NCBI GenBank assembly: GCA_018265615.1
Contig: JABLYX010000029.1
Span: 1 to 54,940 of the forward strand
Reading direction: 5' to 3'
From: Lentisphaeria bacterium
Lineage (GTDB): Bacteria > Verrucomicrobiota > Lentisphaeria > Victivallales > Victivallaceae
DNA: 54,940 nucleotides
Part shown: positions 1 through 7,994 of the stretch, piece after piece
How positions within the stretch are numbered: the first letter of the stretch is position 1
Layout of the letters: every line of letters begins with the position of its first letter
The notes under the pieces: model-generated
The model's input: only the letters and a program-made list of their open reading frames with translations
Database searches by the model: none
Told to the model about the DNA's origin: nothing
Made by a program: the position numbers and the translations under genes

Positions 1-1071
1 AAGAAAACCGCCATTTTGACTGGAGTCGCCATGCTTTGCCTTGCCGCTTTTTCCGGCGAACTGCCGGAGCTCGACCGCCGCCCGAAACCCGGCGTTTATG
101 CCCTGACCAACACCTGCAACTGGGTGCTGAAGGAGGGGAAAAGAGTCAACCTGTTCGACGCGCCCGTCGACGGCGTGACGAATTATGTGACCTGGCGCAT
201 GGTCCAGCCGGAGGAGGACGCCGTGCGCTACCCCGGGCTCGACCGCATGATGAAGGAGGCGGCCGATTCCGGAAAATACCTCTCCTGCGGCATCCTCGCC
301 GGGATCCATACGCCGGAGTGGGTCTACAGGAAAGCCGGGATCCCGTGCGTGACTTACGACACCGTCCAGAACCGCTCCGGCTACCTGCCGTGGATCGAAA
401 AGGACGGAAAACGCCTGCTCAATACGCCGTTCCTTGAGGTGTGGGACGAGTCCGTCGCGAAATTCGCCGCACGTCTCCATTCCGATCCGGGCCGGGACCG
501 AATCAACTATGTCCCCGTGACCGGCTTCCCGTTCGGAAACGGCTTGGAACTCTATATCCCGCTTCAGAAGAAGGATTTCGACGCCTTGAACTATGACGCC
601 GCCGCGCGGAGGCTCTACATCGGATTCTGCTGCCGCGTCATCGATATCTATATGAGGCACCTGCCGGACTTTCCGCTCGGGATCGCGTTCACCGACTGGT
701 TCGGGGCGACGGAGAAAGGGAGCCGCCGGGATCTCACGGAGAGTGCGGAAATCCTCGAATATGCGATTGCGCAGGGAAAACGGAAAGGCGTGACCATCGT
801 TCCCATGGGGCTGTGGCTCGGCTGGGACGGCATCTGCAGCAATCCGGGCCACCCGATGATGCGGCTCTACACGAAAAGCGCGAAATCCGCCGGGTTCGGC
901 GCGTGGGAGGGGCAGATGGACAGCTGCAGACTGAAGTGCCTCCCGGTCGGGACGCAGCTTGAACTTGCGCGCAGGAACGGCGTTACGTGGGTTCAGCTCT
1001 GGCATCACGACTGCATCTGTCCGGAGTGTGTGAAGGTGCTCGGTGAGCTTCGGAAGGAGGCCGGCAGATGA
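1..1071 (+). CDS. Secreted TIM-barrel glycosidase-like protein, 5'-truncated by the window edge
   Basis: The frame is open from base 1, so the true start lies upstream. The first residues visible (KKTAILTGVAMLCLAAFSG) look like the end of a Sec signal peptide, so the protein is probably exported. The roughly 350 residues seen are rich in Trp, Gly and His and contain strand-like segments (NYVTWRMVQPEE, GIAFTDWFGA, GVTWVQLWHHDC) that recall the (beta/alpha)8 barrel of glycoside hydrolases. I cannot assign a family or point to a secure pair of catalytic acids. Two cysteines close to the end (CICPEC) could form a disulfide or bind metal. The stop overlaps the next start (ATGA), so it is translationally coupled to the hydrolase gene downstream. 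Function is inferred from fold-like features and from the many glycosidases in this window. Confidence 0.6.
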   Translation, partial: KKTAILTGVAMLCLAAFSGELPELDRRPKPGVYALTNTCNWVLKEGKRVNLFDAPVDGVTNYVTWRMVQPEEDAVRYPGLDRMMKEAADSGKYLSCGILAGIHTPEWVYRKAGIPCVTYDTVQNRSGYLPWIEKDGKRLLNTPFLEVWDESVAKFAARLHSDPGRDRINYVPVTGFPFGNGLELYIPLQKKDFDALNYDAAARRLYIGFCCRVIDIYMRHLPDFPLGIAFTDWFGATEKGSRRDLTESAEILEYAIAQGKRKGVTIVPMGLWLGWDGICSNPGHPMMRLYTKSAKSAGFGAWEGQMDSCRLKCLPVGTQLELARRNGVTWVQLWHHDCICPECVKVLGELRKEAGR

Positions 1072-1913
1072 AACTGCGTTTTCTCGGCAGCGCCGCTTCG
1101 GAATCGATCCCCGCGCTCTGGTGCGAATGTCCGAACTGCCGCAGGGCGATGGAGCTCGGCGGCAGGAATATCCGGCGGCGGACCTCCTATCTGATCGGCG
1201 ACCACACACTCGTCGATTTCGGCCCGGATGCGAACTGGCAGATGAAGGAGTTCCGCATCGACCCCGCGAAGATCGGGCGGATCCTCATGACCCACTCGCA
1301 CGTTGACCACTTCAACCCGGTCGATCTGCTCTGGCGGAACGGTGAATTCAGTCTGCCCGGCCGCCGGATCGGCTTCTATGCGAACGCGGCCGTGCTTGCC
1401 GAACTCGACCGGCGCGTGCGGGAGTGTTCGATGGGGAAATCGCTCGATGCGCTGCATCTGAAGGTTGTCGAAGCGGTTCCCGGCGTTTCCGTGCGGGACG
1501 GCGCTCTGACGGTGCTTCCCGTCCGGGCGGCGCACGCACCGGGGGAGTGCGCGCTGAATTATGTCGTGGAGGAGGGCGGCGGTCGGATCCTCATCGCGAA
1601 CGATACCGGCTGGTGGCCCCCGGAGTCGTGGGAACTGCTGCGGGACCGCCCGCTCGACGTCGCGGTCATCGAAATCAGCATGGGAATCCGTATGCCGTAT
1701 GCCGGGGAGCGCGGAACCCACCTCGGCGCGAAGGCCGCGATCGCGTTCCGCGACCGCCTGGCGGAACTCGGCGCCGTAACCGCGTCCACGCAGGTGGCGG
1801 TCACGCACATCAGCCATCACGTCGGCGCGACGCACGAGGAGCTTGAGGCGTATTTCCGGCCGCACGGAATGCTGGTCGGCTTCGACGGCCTGAAGCTTGG
1901 AGGTGAAGCATGA
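1068..1913 (+). CDS. Metallo-beta-lactamase-fold hydrolase, PhnP-like
   Basis: This is a 281-residue protein of the metallo-beta-lactamase superfamily. The zinc-binding motif THSHVDH gives His76, His78, Asp80 and His81, and later histidines (near HAPGE and THISHH) can supply the remaining ligands. The N-terminus MKLRFLGSAASE and the small Cys cluster CECPNC (Cys19, 21 and 24) resemble PhnP-type phosphodiesterases, which act on cyclic phosphate esters and carry an extra structural zinc. There is no signal peptide, so it is probably cytosolic. It overlaps both neighbours by 4 bases, which indicates an operon with the upstream secreted protein and the downstream unknown gene. No phosphonate genes are nearby, so the substrate is uncertain. 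Confidence 0.8.
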   Translation: MKLRFLGSAASESIPALWCECPNCRRAMELGGRNIRRRTSYLIGDHTLVDFGPDANWQMKEFRIDPAKIGRILMTHSHVDHFNPVDLLWRNGEFSLPGRRIGFYANAAVLAELDRRVRECSMGKSLDALHLKVVEAVPGVSVRDGALTVLPVRAAHAPGECALNYVVEEGGGRILIANDTGWWPPESWELLRDRPLDVAVIEISMGIRMPYAGERGTHLGAKAAIAFRDRLAELGAVTASTQVAVTHISHHVGATHEELEAYFRPHGMLVGFDGLKLGGEA

Positions 1914-2362
1914 CTCCCGTTTATCATGCCGCTCCGCTGCCGGACCGCGAACTGCCCGGTTATGAAATCATCGCCCCGGAGCTGCGCCGGGCCGCCTCCT
2001 GCTTCCGCTTCGAATATCCGGGTTTCGCTTATACGGCGCTCGGAATCGCCGGGACGGACCGCTTTGTGATCCGGGCGGACTCCGGCAGCGCGGTTCCGGC
2101 CCTCGTCGCCTTTTCGCAGTATCTTTACGGACACCCGGAACGGCGCCGCGCCGCCCTCATTGTGATCGGGGGAGGAGAGATGTCGGAGGGGCTCGTCAAT
2201 GCGTTCATCGAGCTCTTTCCCGATTTTCCGCTGCTTCTCCCCTCCGGGCTCCCGGAGGAACTGCGGCTCTATGCCGTCCGGCGCGCCGCCCTGAAGGGAG
2301 TCACCCTTCTTCTGCCGGGAGGCGCTACCGGGCGGGAATGCAGAGAAGGATCAGCCCGGTGA
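1910..2362 (+). CDS. Unknown protein, third gene of the first operon
   Basis: This is a 150-residue protein that I do not recognise. It starts inside the stop of the MBL-fold gene (ATGA), so it is translationally coupled to it. It has no signal peptide or membrane segment. The middle contains a strand-loop resembling a nucleotide- or ligand-binding turn (ALIVIGGGEMSEG), and the sequence alternates short strands and helices as in a small alpha/beta domain. Its last 38 bases overlap the 3' end of the transporter gene on the other strand, so the two transcripts converge. Coding is supported by codon use like its neighbours and by the tight coupling. Confidence 0.6.
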   Translation: MTPVYHAAPLPDRELPGYEIIAPELRRAASCFRFEYPGFAYTALGIAGTDRFVIRADSGSAVPALVAFSQYLYGHPERRRAALIVIGGGEMSEGLVNAFIELFPDFPLLLPSGLPEELRLYAVRRAALKGVTLLLPGGATGRECREGSAR

Positions 2363-3296
2363 TGCAGACGGCGAGGGCGGCGAGCTGGAGCGGCCGCACC
2401 CTCTCCTTCAGCAGCCAGACGCTTGAGAGCGTGAAGGTGATGATGCACGAGCCGACCATCATCGGGTAGCACATTCCGCCGAGCCCGGCGTCGGCCATGG
2501 CGTTCATGCCGGGGTAGAAGAGCGTGTAGGCGAAGATCAGGTTGAAAAACTGCAAAGCCCCGATGTACTTCCACAGGACCGGGTTCAGGAGGTTGCCGCG
2601 GAGCTGGGCGCGCCGTTCTCCGTTCATGCGCGCGAGGTTGTAGAGGATCGCGCCGGCAAGTCCGCCTCCGGCGACCGACAGTGACCGCACGATGCTGCCG
2701 ATTGCCCGCGCCTCTTCGCAGTAGGAGGGGGCGGTCATGAGATTCTGCTGGACCGCGCAGATCGCGAGGCAGATGAAAGCGAGGAGCCGCCAGCGCCCGC
2801 CGTTCTCCGAATTGTTCTTCGCCATTCCGAAGAGGGCGAGCGCCGCGAGGAGAAAGAGGATGCCTCCGAGTCTGGGGAGCGTCAGCTCCACGCCGAAGAA
2901 GATCACTCCGCCGAGGAACGGGAAAATCAGCGCCGATTGGATGATGGCCCAGATGATCCCGTTCGGCCCCCGCTGCATGGCGTACGCCATGATCTGCAGC
3001 ATGAAGAAATTCATCATGCCCGCGACGGCGTAGACGCCGCAGGTGACGAGCGTGACTCGCCACGAACACTGCGGGACGCCGCCGGTGGCGAACATGATGA
3101 CGATGGAGAGGGCGACCGAGAAGGTGTTGCCGAAAAGCTGCACGAGGCTCGGTTCGATTCCGCGCTTCGGGGCGTCCCCCATGACGAGGCCGATGAGACA
3201 CCAGCTGCCGCCGACGATCACCATCGCGCCGACGCCGAACCATGCGGAACTGAAAAACGGAATGGAGCTCAGGGATTGGATGAACTGGTTTATCAT
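2325..3296 (-). CDS. DMT-superfamily transporter (EamA/RhaT-like)
   Basis: This is a 323-residue, very hydrophobic protein with about ten predicted membrane helices, as in drug/metabolite transporters and the L-rhamnose permease RhaT. Gly-rich helices (GVGAMVIVGGSWCLIGLVMG) and a second half that repeats the pattern (ALAVCITGLILLCIP) fit that fold. Start MINQF at 3296 is preferred because hydrophobicity begins just after it; AGGAG lies 13-14 bases upstream, a long spacing, so a start further upstream is possible. It is transcribed divergently from the GntR regulator at 3.5 kb, and a palindrome lies between them. Import of a sugar or sugar breakdown product under that regulator is an inference; the substrate cannot be read from the sequence. 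Confidence 0.75.
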   Translation of the reverse strand: MINQFIQSLSSIPFFSSAWFGVGAMVIVGGSWCLIGLVMGDAPKRGIEPSLVQLFGNTFSVALSIVIMFATGGVPQCSWRVTLVTCGVYAVAGMMNFFMLQIMAYAMQRGPNGIIWAIIQSALIFPFLGGVIFFGVELTLPRLGGILFLLAALALFGMAKNNSENGGRWRLLAFICLAICAVQQNLMTAPSYCEEARAIGSIVRSLSVAGGGLAGAILYNLARMNGERRAQLRGNLLNPVLWKYIGALQFFNLIFAYTLFYPGMNAMADAGLGGMCYPMMVGSCIITFTLSSVWLLKERVRPLQLAALAVCITGLILLCIPAR

Positions 3297-3457
3297 GGTA
3301 TTTCGAACGTCTCCTGAGGTTTCCGTATTTCTGCGCGGCATTGCGGCGAAACCGTCGATCCTATTAGTATATCCGGGAAATCGGAAATTGCAAATATAAA
3401 ACGCGATTATTGCGATTATTGTCCCGCTTTTGCCGCTTCCGGTTGTAAAAGCGGAGT

Positions 3458-3478
3458 TGCGCATCTATTGTATGCGCA
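3458..3478. promoter_or_regulatory. Palindromic operator between transporter and GntR gene
   Basis: A perfect inverted repeat, TGCGCAT-7-ATGCGCA, lies in the divergent intergenic region. Its size and symmetry suit a dimeric GntR-type repressor. It argues for starting the regulator at 3496 rather than at the ATG codons at 3472 or 3478, because those two fall inside the repeat. A short direct repeat (GCGATTATT twice, 3402-3419) lies nearer the transporter and may contribute. Binding is inferred. Confidence 0.5.
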
Positions 3479-3495
3479 TGGAAACCGAAGAAACA

Positions 3496-4560
3496 ATGGT
3501 GATCAGGATCAATCCGGAGCTGAGCATCCGTTCGCAGATTGCGGAGCATTACCGCGGGTTGATCCGGCGGGGGGAGCTCCGCCCCGGCGACCGGCTGCCT
3601 CCGGCGCGCCGGCTTGCGGCCGGGCTCGGGATCGCCGAGGCGAATGTACACCATGCGCTCGGGACGCTGGTCCGCGAGGGGCTGATTGTGCGCCGCCCGC
3701 GCGCGGGCAGTATCGTGATCCGGCAGGAGAGGGGGCTGCGCAGCGTCGCGTTCTTCATCCCGTGGCGGTCGCTCATGCGCGGCGAGGAGTTCACCCGGCT
3801 GCTGACCCGGTTCGTGACGGACAGGCTCGAACAGCTCGGTATCGACTGCCATGTGCTTTACGACACGCCGGGCGGAACCGGGCGGAGCACGTTGAAGCAG
3901 CTCGCAGCCGACCGGCGGATCCAGGGGGTCATCTTCCGCACGATCGAGCCGGATGAGCTGAAATTCTATCAGTCGCTGAGCGTGCCGTTCACCGGGATCG
4001 GCTCCGTGCGGCTGAACAACCGCGTGTCGCTCATTACGGCGGAGCTGATTGAGAAGATGGCCGGCGCGCTGCGGGACTCCGGTTGCCGGAGCTTCGGTGT
4101 GCTGATCCCCAGCCGCATCCGGGCCGAAATGCTGCGGACGCTGCGGCTCCGGGCTGCAGCGTTCGGGCTGGAATTCCGGGACGAATGGCTGTTCGACGGC
4201 ACGCATTCCCGGGAAGCGTTCATCGTCGACCGCGACGCTTTCGCGTGGAAGGGAGTCGAGTACCTGAACAGCCTTCCGGTGCGGCCGGAGGGGCTGATGC
4301 TTTACTCCGACGACCTTGTAAACGGCCTGACGATGGCGTTTTACCGTTACGGCGTGCGCGTGCCGGAAGATTACAGGCTCGCGATCCATCATACGCGCGA
4401 AAATCCGGTGCTTTTCCCGTTCGAATGCACCCTGGTTCAGCATAGCATCGCGGAGATTGCCGATGCGCTCGCCGGGCAGCTTTCCGACCTGTGCGAAGGG
4501 AAGCCGCCGCGGAATTCGGAACTCAGCATCGCGGTCCGGCGCTGCGCGGAACCGCAGTGA
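3496..4560 (+). CDS. GntR-family transcriptional regulator with LacI-type sensor domain
   Basis: This is a 354-residue regulator. The N-terminal 70 or so residues are a GntR winged helix: SIRSQIAEHYRGLIRRGEL, then GDRLPPARRLAAGLGIAE, and a wing ending RRPRAGSIVI. The remaining part looks like a periplasmic-binding-protein-type sensor (VAFFIPWRS, GVIFRTIEPDE, GLMLYSDDLVNGL), as in AraR-type GntR proteins that bind sugars. Alternative ATG codons at 3472 and 3478 are in frame, but they lie in a palindrome that is probably the operator, so 3496 is preferred. The SD is weak (GAAG). It is divergent from the transporter and probably controls both the transporter and itself. Confidence 0.8.
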   Translation: MVIRINPELSIRSQIAEHYRGLIRRGELRPGDRLPPARRLAAGLGIAEANVHHALGTLVREGLIVRRPRAGSIVIRQERGLRSVAFFIPWRSLMRGEEFTRLLTRFVTDRLEQLGIDCHVLYDTPGGTGRSTLKQLAADRRIQGVIFRTIEPDELKFYQSLSVPFTGIGSVRLNNRVSLITAELIEKMAGALRDSGCRSFGVLIPSRIRAEMLRTLRLRAAAFGLEFRDEWLFDGTHSREAFIVDRDAFAWKGVEYLNSLPVRPEGLMLYSDDLVNGLTMAFYRYGVRVPEDYRLAIHHTRENPVLFPFECTLVQHSIAEIADALAGQLSDLCEGKPPRNSELSIAVRRCAEPQ

Positions 4561-4628
4561 GCCGCGAAGCGGCAGCAGAAGAGATGGAGAACATGCAGGA
4601 GGCGCACCCGCCTCTCCGGGGGAACGCT

Positions 4629-7600
4629 TCAGGGCATCTGCCCGGAGGTCCTGACCAGGACCTCCCGGATTTTCTCCATCGTCACCGGCTTCAACAGTAC
4701 GGCGGAGAACATTTCAGTGGAGAAATCCTTGTCCGCCTCGATGTCGGCGGTGACTGCGATGATTGGAGTCGCGGAAAGCTGCGGATCCCTCCGGCACGCG
4801 GCCGAAAACTCTTCCCCGTTCATCTCGGGCATCCACATGTCGGTCAGGACGGCGTCGAAGTGCTGCCGCCTCATCTTCTCCAGCGCCTCGCGGCCGGATG
4901 AGGCAAGGGTGCAGCGCATTCCGAGCTTCCGGCACATGGCGTCGAGCACCTTCAGGTTCATCATGACGTCGTCGACCAGCAGCAGCGACAGCTCTTTTCC
5001 GCAGGCCGGCGGCGAGTTCCGCTCCGGCACCTGCCGGGGCCGCTCCGCTTCTGCGGCGATCCTGACCTCGGGCAGGGTGGCCGTGAAGGTGCTGCCTTTG
5101 CCGGGTTCGCTTTCCAGTGACATCGAGCCGCCCATGACTCCCAGCAGCCGGCGGGAGATCGCAAGTCCGAGCCCGGTGCCGTTGTTGCCGGAGTTTGTCC
5201 CCCGCAGGTTGGAGAGCTGGACGAACGGCTGCATGAGCTTGCTCTGGTCGGCTTTCGCGATTCCGATTCCGGTGTCGGTGACGCTGAACCGCAGCGTGCC
5301 GGTTCCGTCTTCATGGCCGTGGAACCCTGCGCGCACCGTGATGCTTCCCGCCGGAGTGAATTTCAGTGCGTTTCCCAGCAGGTTGATCAGTATCTGCCGC
5401 ATTCGCATCTGGTCCAGCCTGAGCAGCGGCATCTCCGGAACTTCCATCTCAAGGCGCAGCTCCTTCTCCATTGCGCGGTAGGTGAAGATCTTCATCACAT
5501 CGGAGCAGAGCTGCCGGAAATCGACGGGATCAAGCACCAGGCTCATCTGTCCCGCCTCAAGCTTGGAGAGGTCAAGCACGTCGTTGATCAGCTGCAGAAG
5601 CGAATTGCCGGAGAACACGATGGAGTCGAGGTATTCCCGGGCGTCCTTTTCGGCGACATTGCCGTTTTTCAGCAGCTCGGCAAAACCGATCACCGCATTG
5701 AGCGGCGTCCGGATCTCGTGGCTGACACTGGCGAGGAAGAAGCTTTTGGCTTTCTCGCCCGCCTGCGCCTGGCGGAGCGCCTCCTTGAGATCCTCCTGCG
5801 TCGCCGCCCGCTTCAGCAGGAGCTCGATCAGGTACTTCGCATTTTTGAATACCGTTTCCTCCTGCGGCATGAGCAAGTGGGGCTGTCCTTCGTAGACAAG
5901 GGCGAAGTCTCCCCACAGCTTCCCGTCAACCAGCAGGCCGCTGCCGTACAGAGAGCGTGTTCCGGAGCTCAGGAAAAGCTCGTGGAAGCCTCCCAGCATG
6001 GTGCGTGCCTCGGGAGACGACAGGTCGGACAGAAACACGAACTCATTGCGGCAGAGCCTCCCGAACCACGGGTCGCGCGGCTGGTAATGGATGGTCCTTC
6101 CCTCGGGAAACATCAGCCCGTTTCCCTCCAGGGCGTATTCAGAGAATACGTTTTTCCGGTCGTTCGGCAGGTCGTACTTCATGATGAAGACACGGGTGGC
6201 CTTGGTGTACCTGCCGAGCCGCGACAGCACGCTCTTGATGGCGGTTTCGATGTTTTCTTCCCGGAAGAGCGTATTGAGCGAGAAGTTCATGATCTCCTGA
6301 TACTCCATGACGGTCGCCATTTCGGTGACGTCGGAGGCGACGCCCAGCAGCAGCCGGCGGCCGGTTTCGGTGACGTACGTTTTTTTGAGCAGCTGCAGGT
6401 GGATCGGGTTTCCCTGCCCGTCGTCCATCAGTTGGCGGAACTCCAGCTTCTCCGGCTGAGCCATGGCCTGTTCGTCCGTGTCGCGGCACTCCGAGGCGAC
6501 GCTCTCGTCCTCCAGCTCGAAGTCGGTATGGCCGGTGATCTCCTCGCGGCTCTTCCCCAGAAGCTTCTCAAAGGCGTTGTTGCAGAGGATATAGCGGAAA
6601 TCATCGTCCGGCGTCTTGGCGAAGATGCTGATCGGAAGCGCATTGACCACCGCGTCCCAGAGCTCGAGCTGCTCCCGGAGCCGGGCGGCGTTCTGCGTGA
6701 TCTCCGTAACATCCTGAATCGCACCGACCATACACGGCAGGGCCGGGTCGCTCCAGTCGACGGAGGCGAGGATGCGCAGATAGCGCAGAGCGCCGTCCTT
6801 GACGATCCGGAAGCTCCATGAGGCCCTTTCCACCTTGCGTGTGAAGAGATCCTCGTGGTTGCGGGCGAAGAGCGGATGGTCGTCCGGGCAGACGACCTGC
6901 TCCGGCGGCAGGGTCCTGCCGTTTACAATCGGCCAGAGCTCCCGGAAAAGCCTGCTGCAGGCGCGTACGCTCATATCTTTGATCGCCACGCGGAAAAAGG
7001 CGGTCTGAGTCAGCTCCGACGCCTGTTCGAGGCCGGTGAGGGCCTGGCGGAGCTGTTCGCGCCGTTCGTATTCTTCCGTCACATCCCGGAACACCAGCAC
7101 CGCCCCGGTGACCTCGCCGGATTCGTCCTGGATCGGCGCGGCGCTGCCGGAAAGGTGGCAGCGCCTGCCGTCCGCAGCGATCATCTCCGCATGTTCCCTG
7201 AGCTCCATCGGCCGTTTGGATCTCAGGGCATATTCAACCGGGGACTCACCGGCGGACGTTTCCGGCAGGCAGGTCAGCCGGACGGCCTCAGCGAACTTCC
7301 GCCCGCACAGCTTTTCGCGGGAACAGCCGGTCAGTTCCTCCGCGACACGGTTGACCAGCACGATCCGCCCGGCGGCGTCGGTCGCAATGACTCCGTCGGC
7401 GATGTTTTTCAGCGTCAGCCGGAAACGCTCGGCCAACACATGCTGCTCCTCGATGTCGGAGGAGGTCCACATCACGGCGGGCACCCCGAATACGTCCGAC
7501 GGCAGCCGCACAAGATCGGCCCGCCTGCGGCGCCCCATATACGGATACTCCAGGCACATCGGTTCTCCCGTCGCCAACACCTGCCGGATCGGCTCCTCGA

Positions 7601-7994
7601 ATGTCTGGCGGATGACCTCCGGCAAGTCGTCGAAGGAGCGGATCTTCCCCGACCTTTCCGGAACCTTGGCCTGAAAGAACAGGATCCGGCCCGACGCATC
7701 GGCTACGACCGCATGGGCGGGCATCGCCTTGAAAATCACGTTCAGCCGTCGTGCGCGCCTCAGGTTGAAAAGCAAACCGCCGATCCCGACGGCCAACAGC
7801 AGAACGATGATCAGGCTGCTCCAGACCATTTCGTTGTAGTGGGTTGCCCAGAAAGACAATGGCGGTACGGCCGGCACGGAGCCGGCCGCGTTTACGGATC
7901 CCGCCGGCAGGGTCGGAAGGAAGGCGCACAGGACCGGTTTCCGATTGAATATCCGTTCCAATACACTCCGGCTCCGGCCAACTTCAAGCATCAT
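4629..7994 (-). CDS. Hybrid sensor histidine kinase (multi-PAS, GAF, HisKA, HATPase, REC)
   Basis: This is a 1121-residue membrane hybrid kinase, third in a three-kinase operon; its start overlaps the stop of the preceding kinase (ATGA). A single membrane helix lies near residues 57-78. PAS-like domains follow at roughly 85-185, 190-320, 330-440 and 440-565, then a GAF-like domain (570-735). The HisKA H-box FLASVSHEIRTPLNAVIG places the phospho-acceptor at His759. The HATPase has an N-box (INLLGNALKF) and G-boxes (DTGIGIA, GTGLGLAIS). A C-terminal receiver carries Asp1052 in VLTDMWMPEMNG. There is no Hpt or DNA-binding domain, so the output must pass to a partner not seen here. Unlike its two neighbours it lacks the Cys-type PAS. 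The signal is unknown. Confidence 0.9.
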   Translation of the reverse strand: MMLEVGRSRSVLERIFNRKPVLCAFLPTLPAGSVNAAGSVPAVPPLSFWATHYNEMVWSSLIIVLLLAVGIGGLLFNLRRARRLNVIFKAMPAHAVVADASGRILFFQAKVPERSGKIRSFDDLPEVIRQTFEEPIRQVLATGEPMCLEYPYMGRRRRADLVRLPSDVFGVPAVMWTSSDIEEQHVLAERFRLTLKNIADGVIATDAAGRIVLVNRVAEELTGCSREKLCGRKFAEAVRLTCLPETSAGESPVEYALRSKRPMELREHAEMIAADGRRCHLSGSAAPIQDESGEVTGAVLVFRDVTEEYERREQLRQALTGLEQASELTQTAFFRVAIKDMSVRACSRLFRELWPIVNGRTLPPEQVVCPDDHPLFARNHEDLFTRKVERASWSFRIVKDGALRYLRILASVDWSDPALPCMVGAIQDVTEITQNAARLREQLELWDAVVNALPISIFAKTPDDDFRYILCNNAFEKLLGKSREEITGHTDFELEDESVASECRDTDEQAMAQPEKLEFRQLMDDGQGNPIHLQLLKKTYVTETGRRLLLGVASDVTEMATVMEYQEIMNFSLNTLFREENIETAIKSVLSRLGRYTKATRVFIMKYDLPNDRKNVFSEYALEGNGLMFPEGRTIHYQPRDPWFGRLCRNEFVFLSDLSSPEARTMLGGFHELFLSSGTRSLYGSGLLVDGKLWGDFALVYEGQPHLLMPQEETVFKNAKYLIELLLKRAATQEDLKEALRQAQAGEKAKSFFLASVSHEIRTPLNAVIGFAELLKNGNVAEKDAREYLDSIVFSGNSLLQLINDVLDLSKLEAGQMSLVLDPVDFRQLCSDVMKIFTYRAMEKELRLEMEVPEMPLLRLDQMRMRQILINLLGNALKFTPAGSITVRAGFHGHEDGTGTLRFSVTDTGIGIAKADQSKLMQPFVQLSNLRGTNSGNNGTGLGLAISRRLLGVMGGSMSLESEPGKGSTFTATLPEVRIAAEAERPRQVPERNSPPACGKELSLLLVDDVMMNLKVLDAMCRKLGMRCTLASSGREALEKMRRQHFDAVLTDMWMPEMNGEEFSAACRRDPQLSATPIIAVTADIEADKDFSTEMFSAVLLKPVTMEKIREVLVRTSGQMP

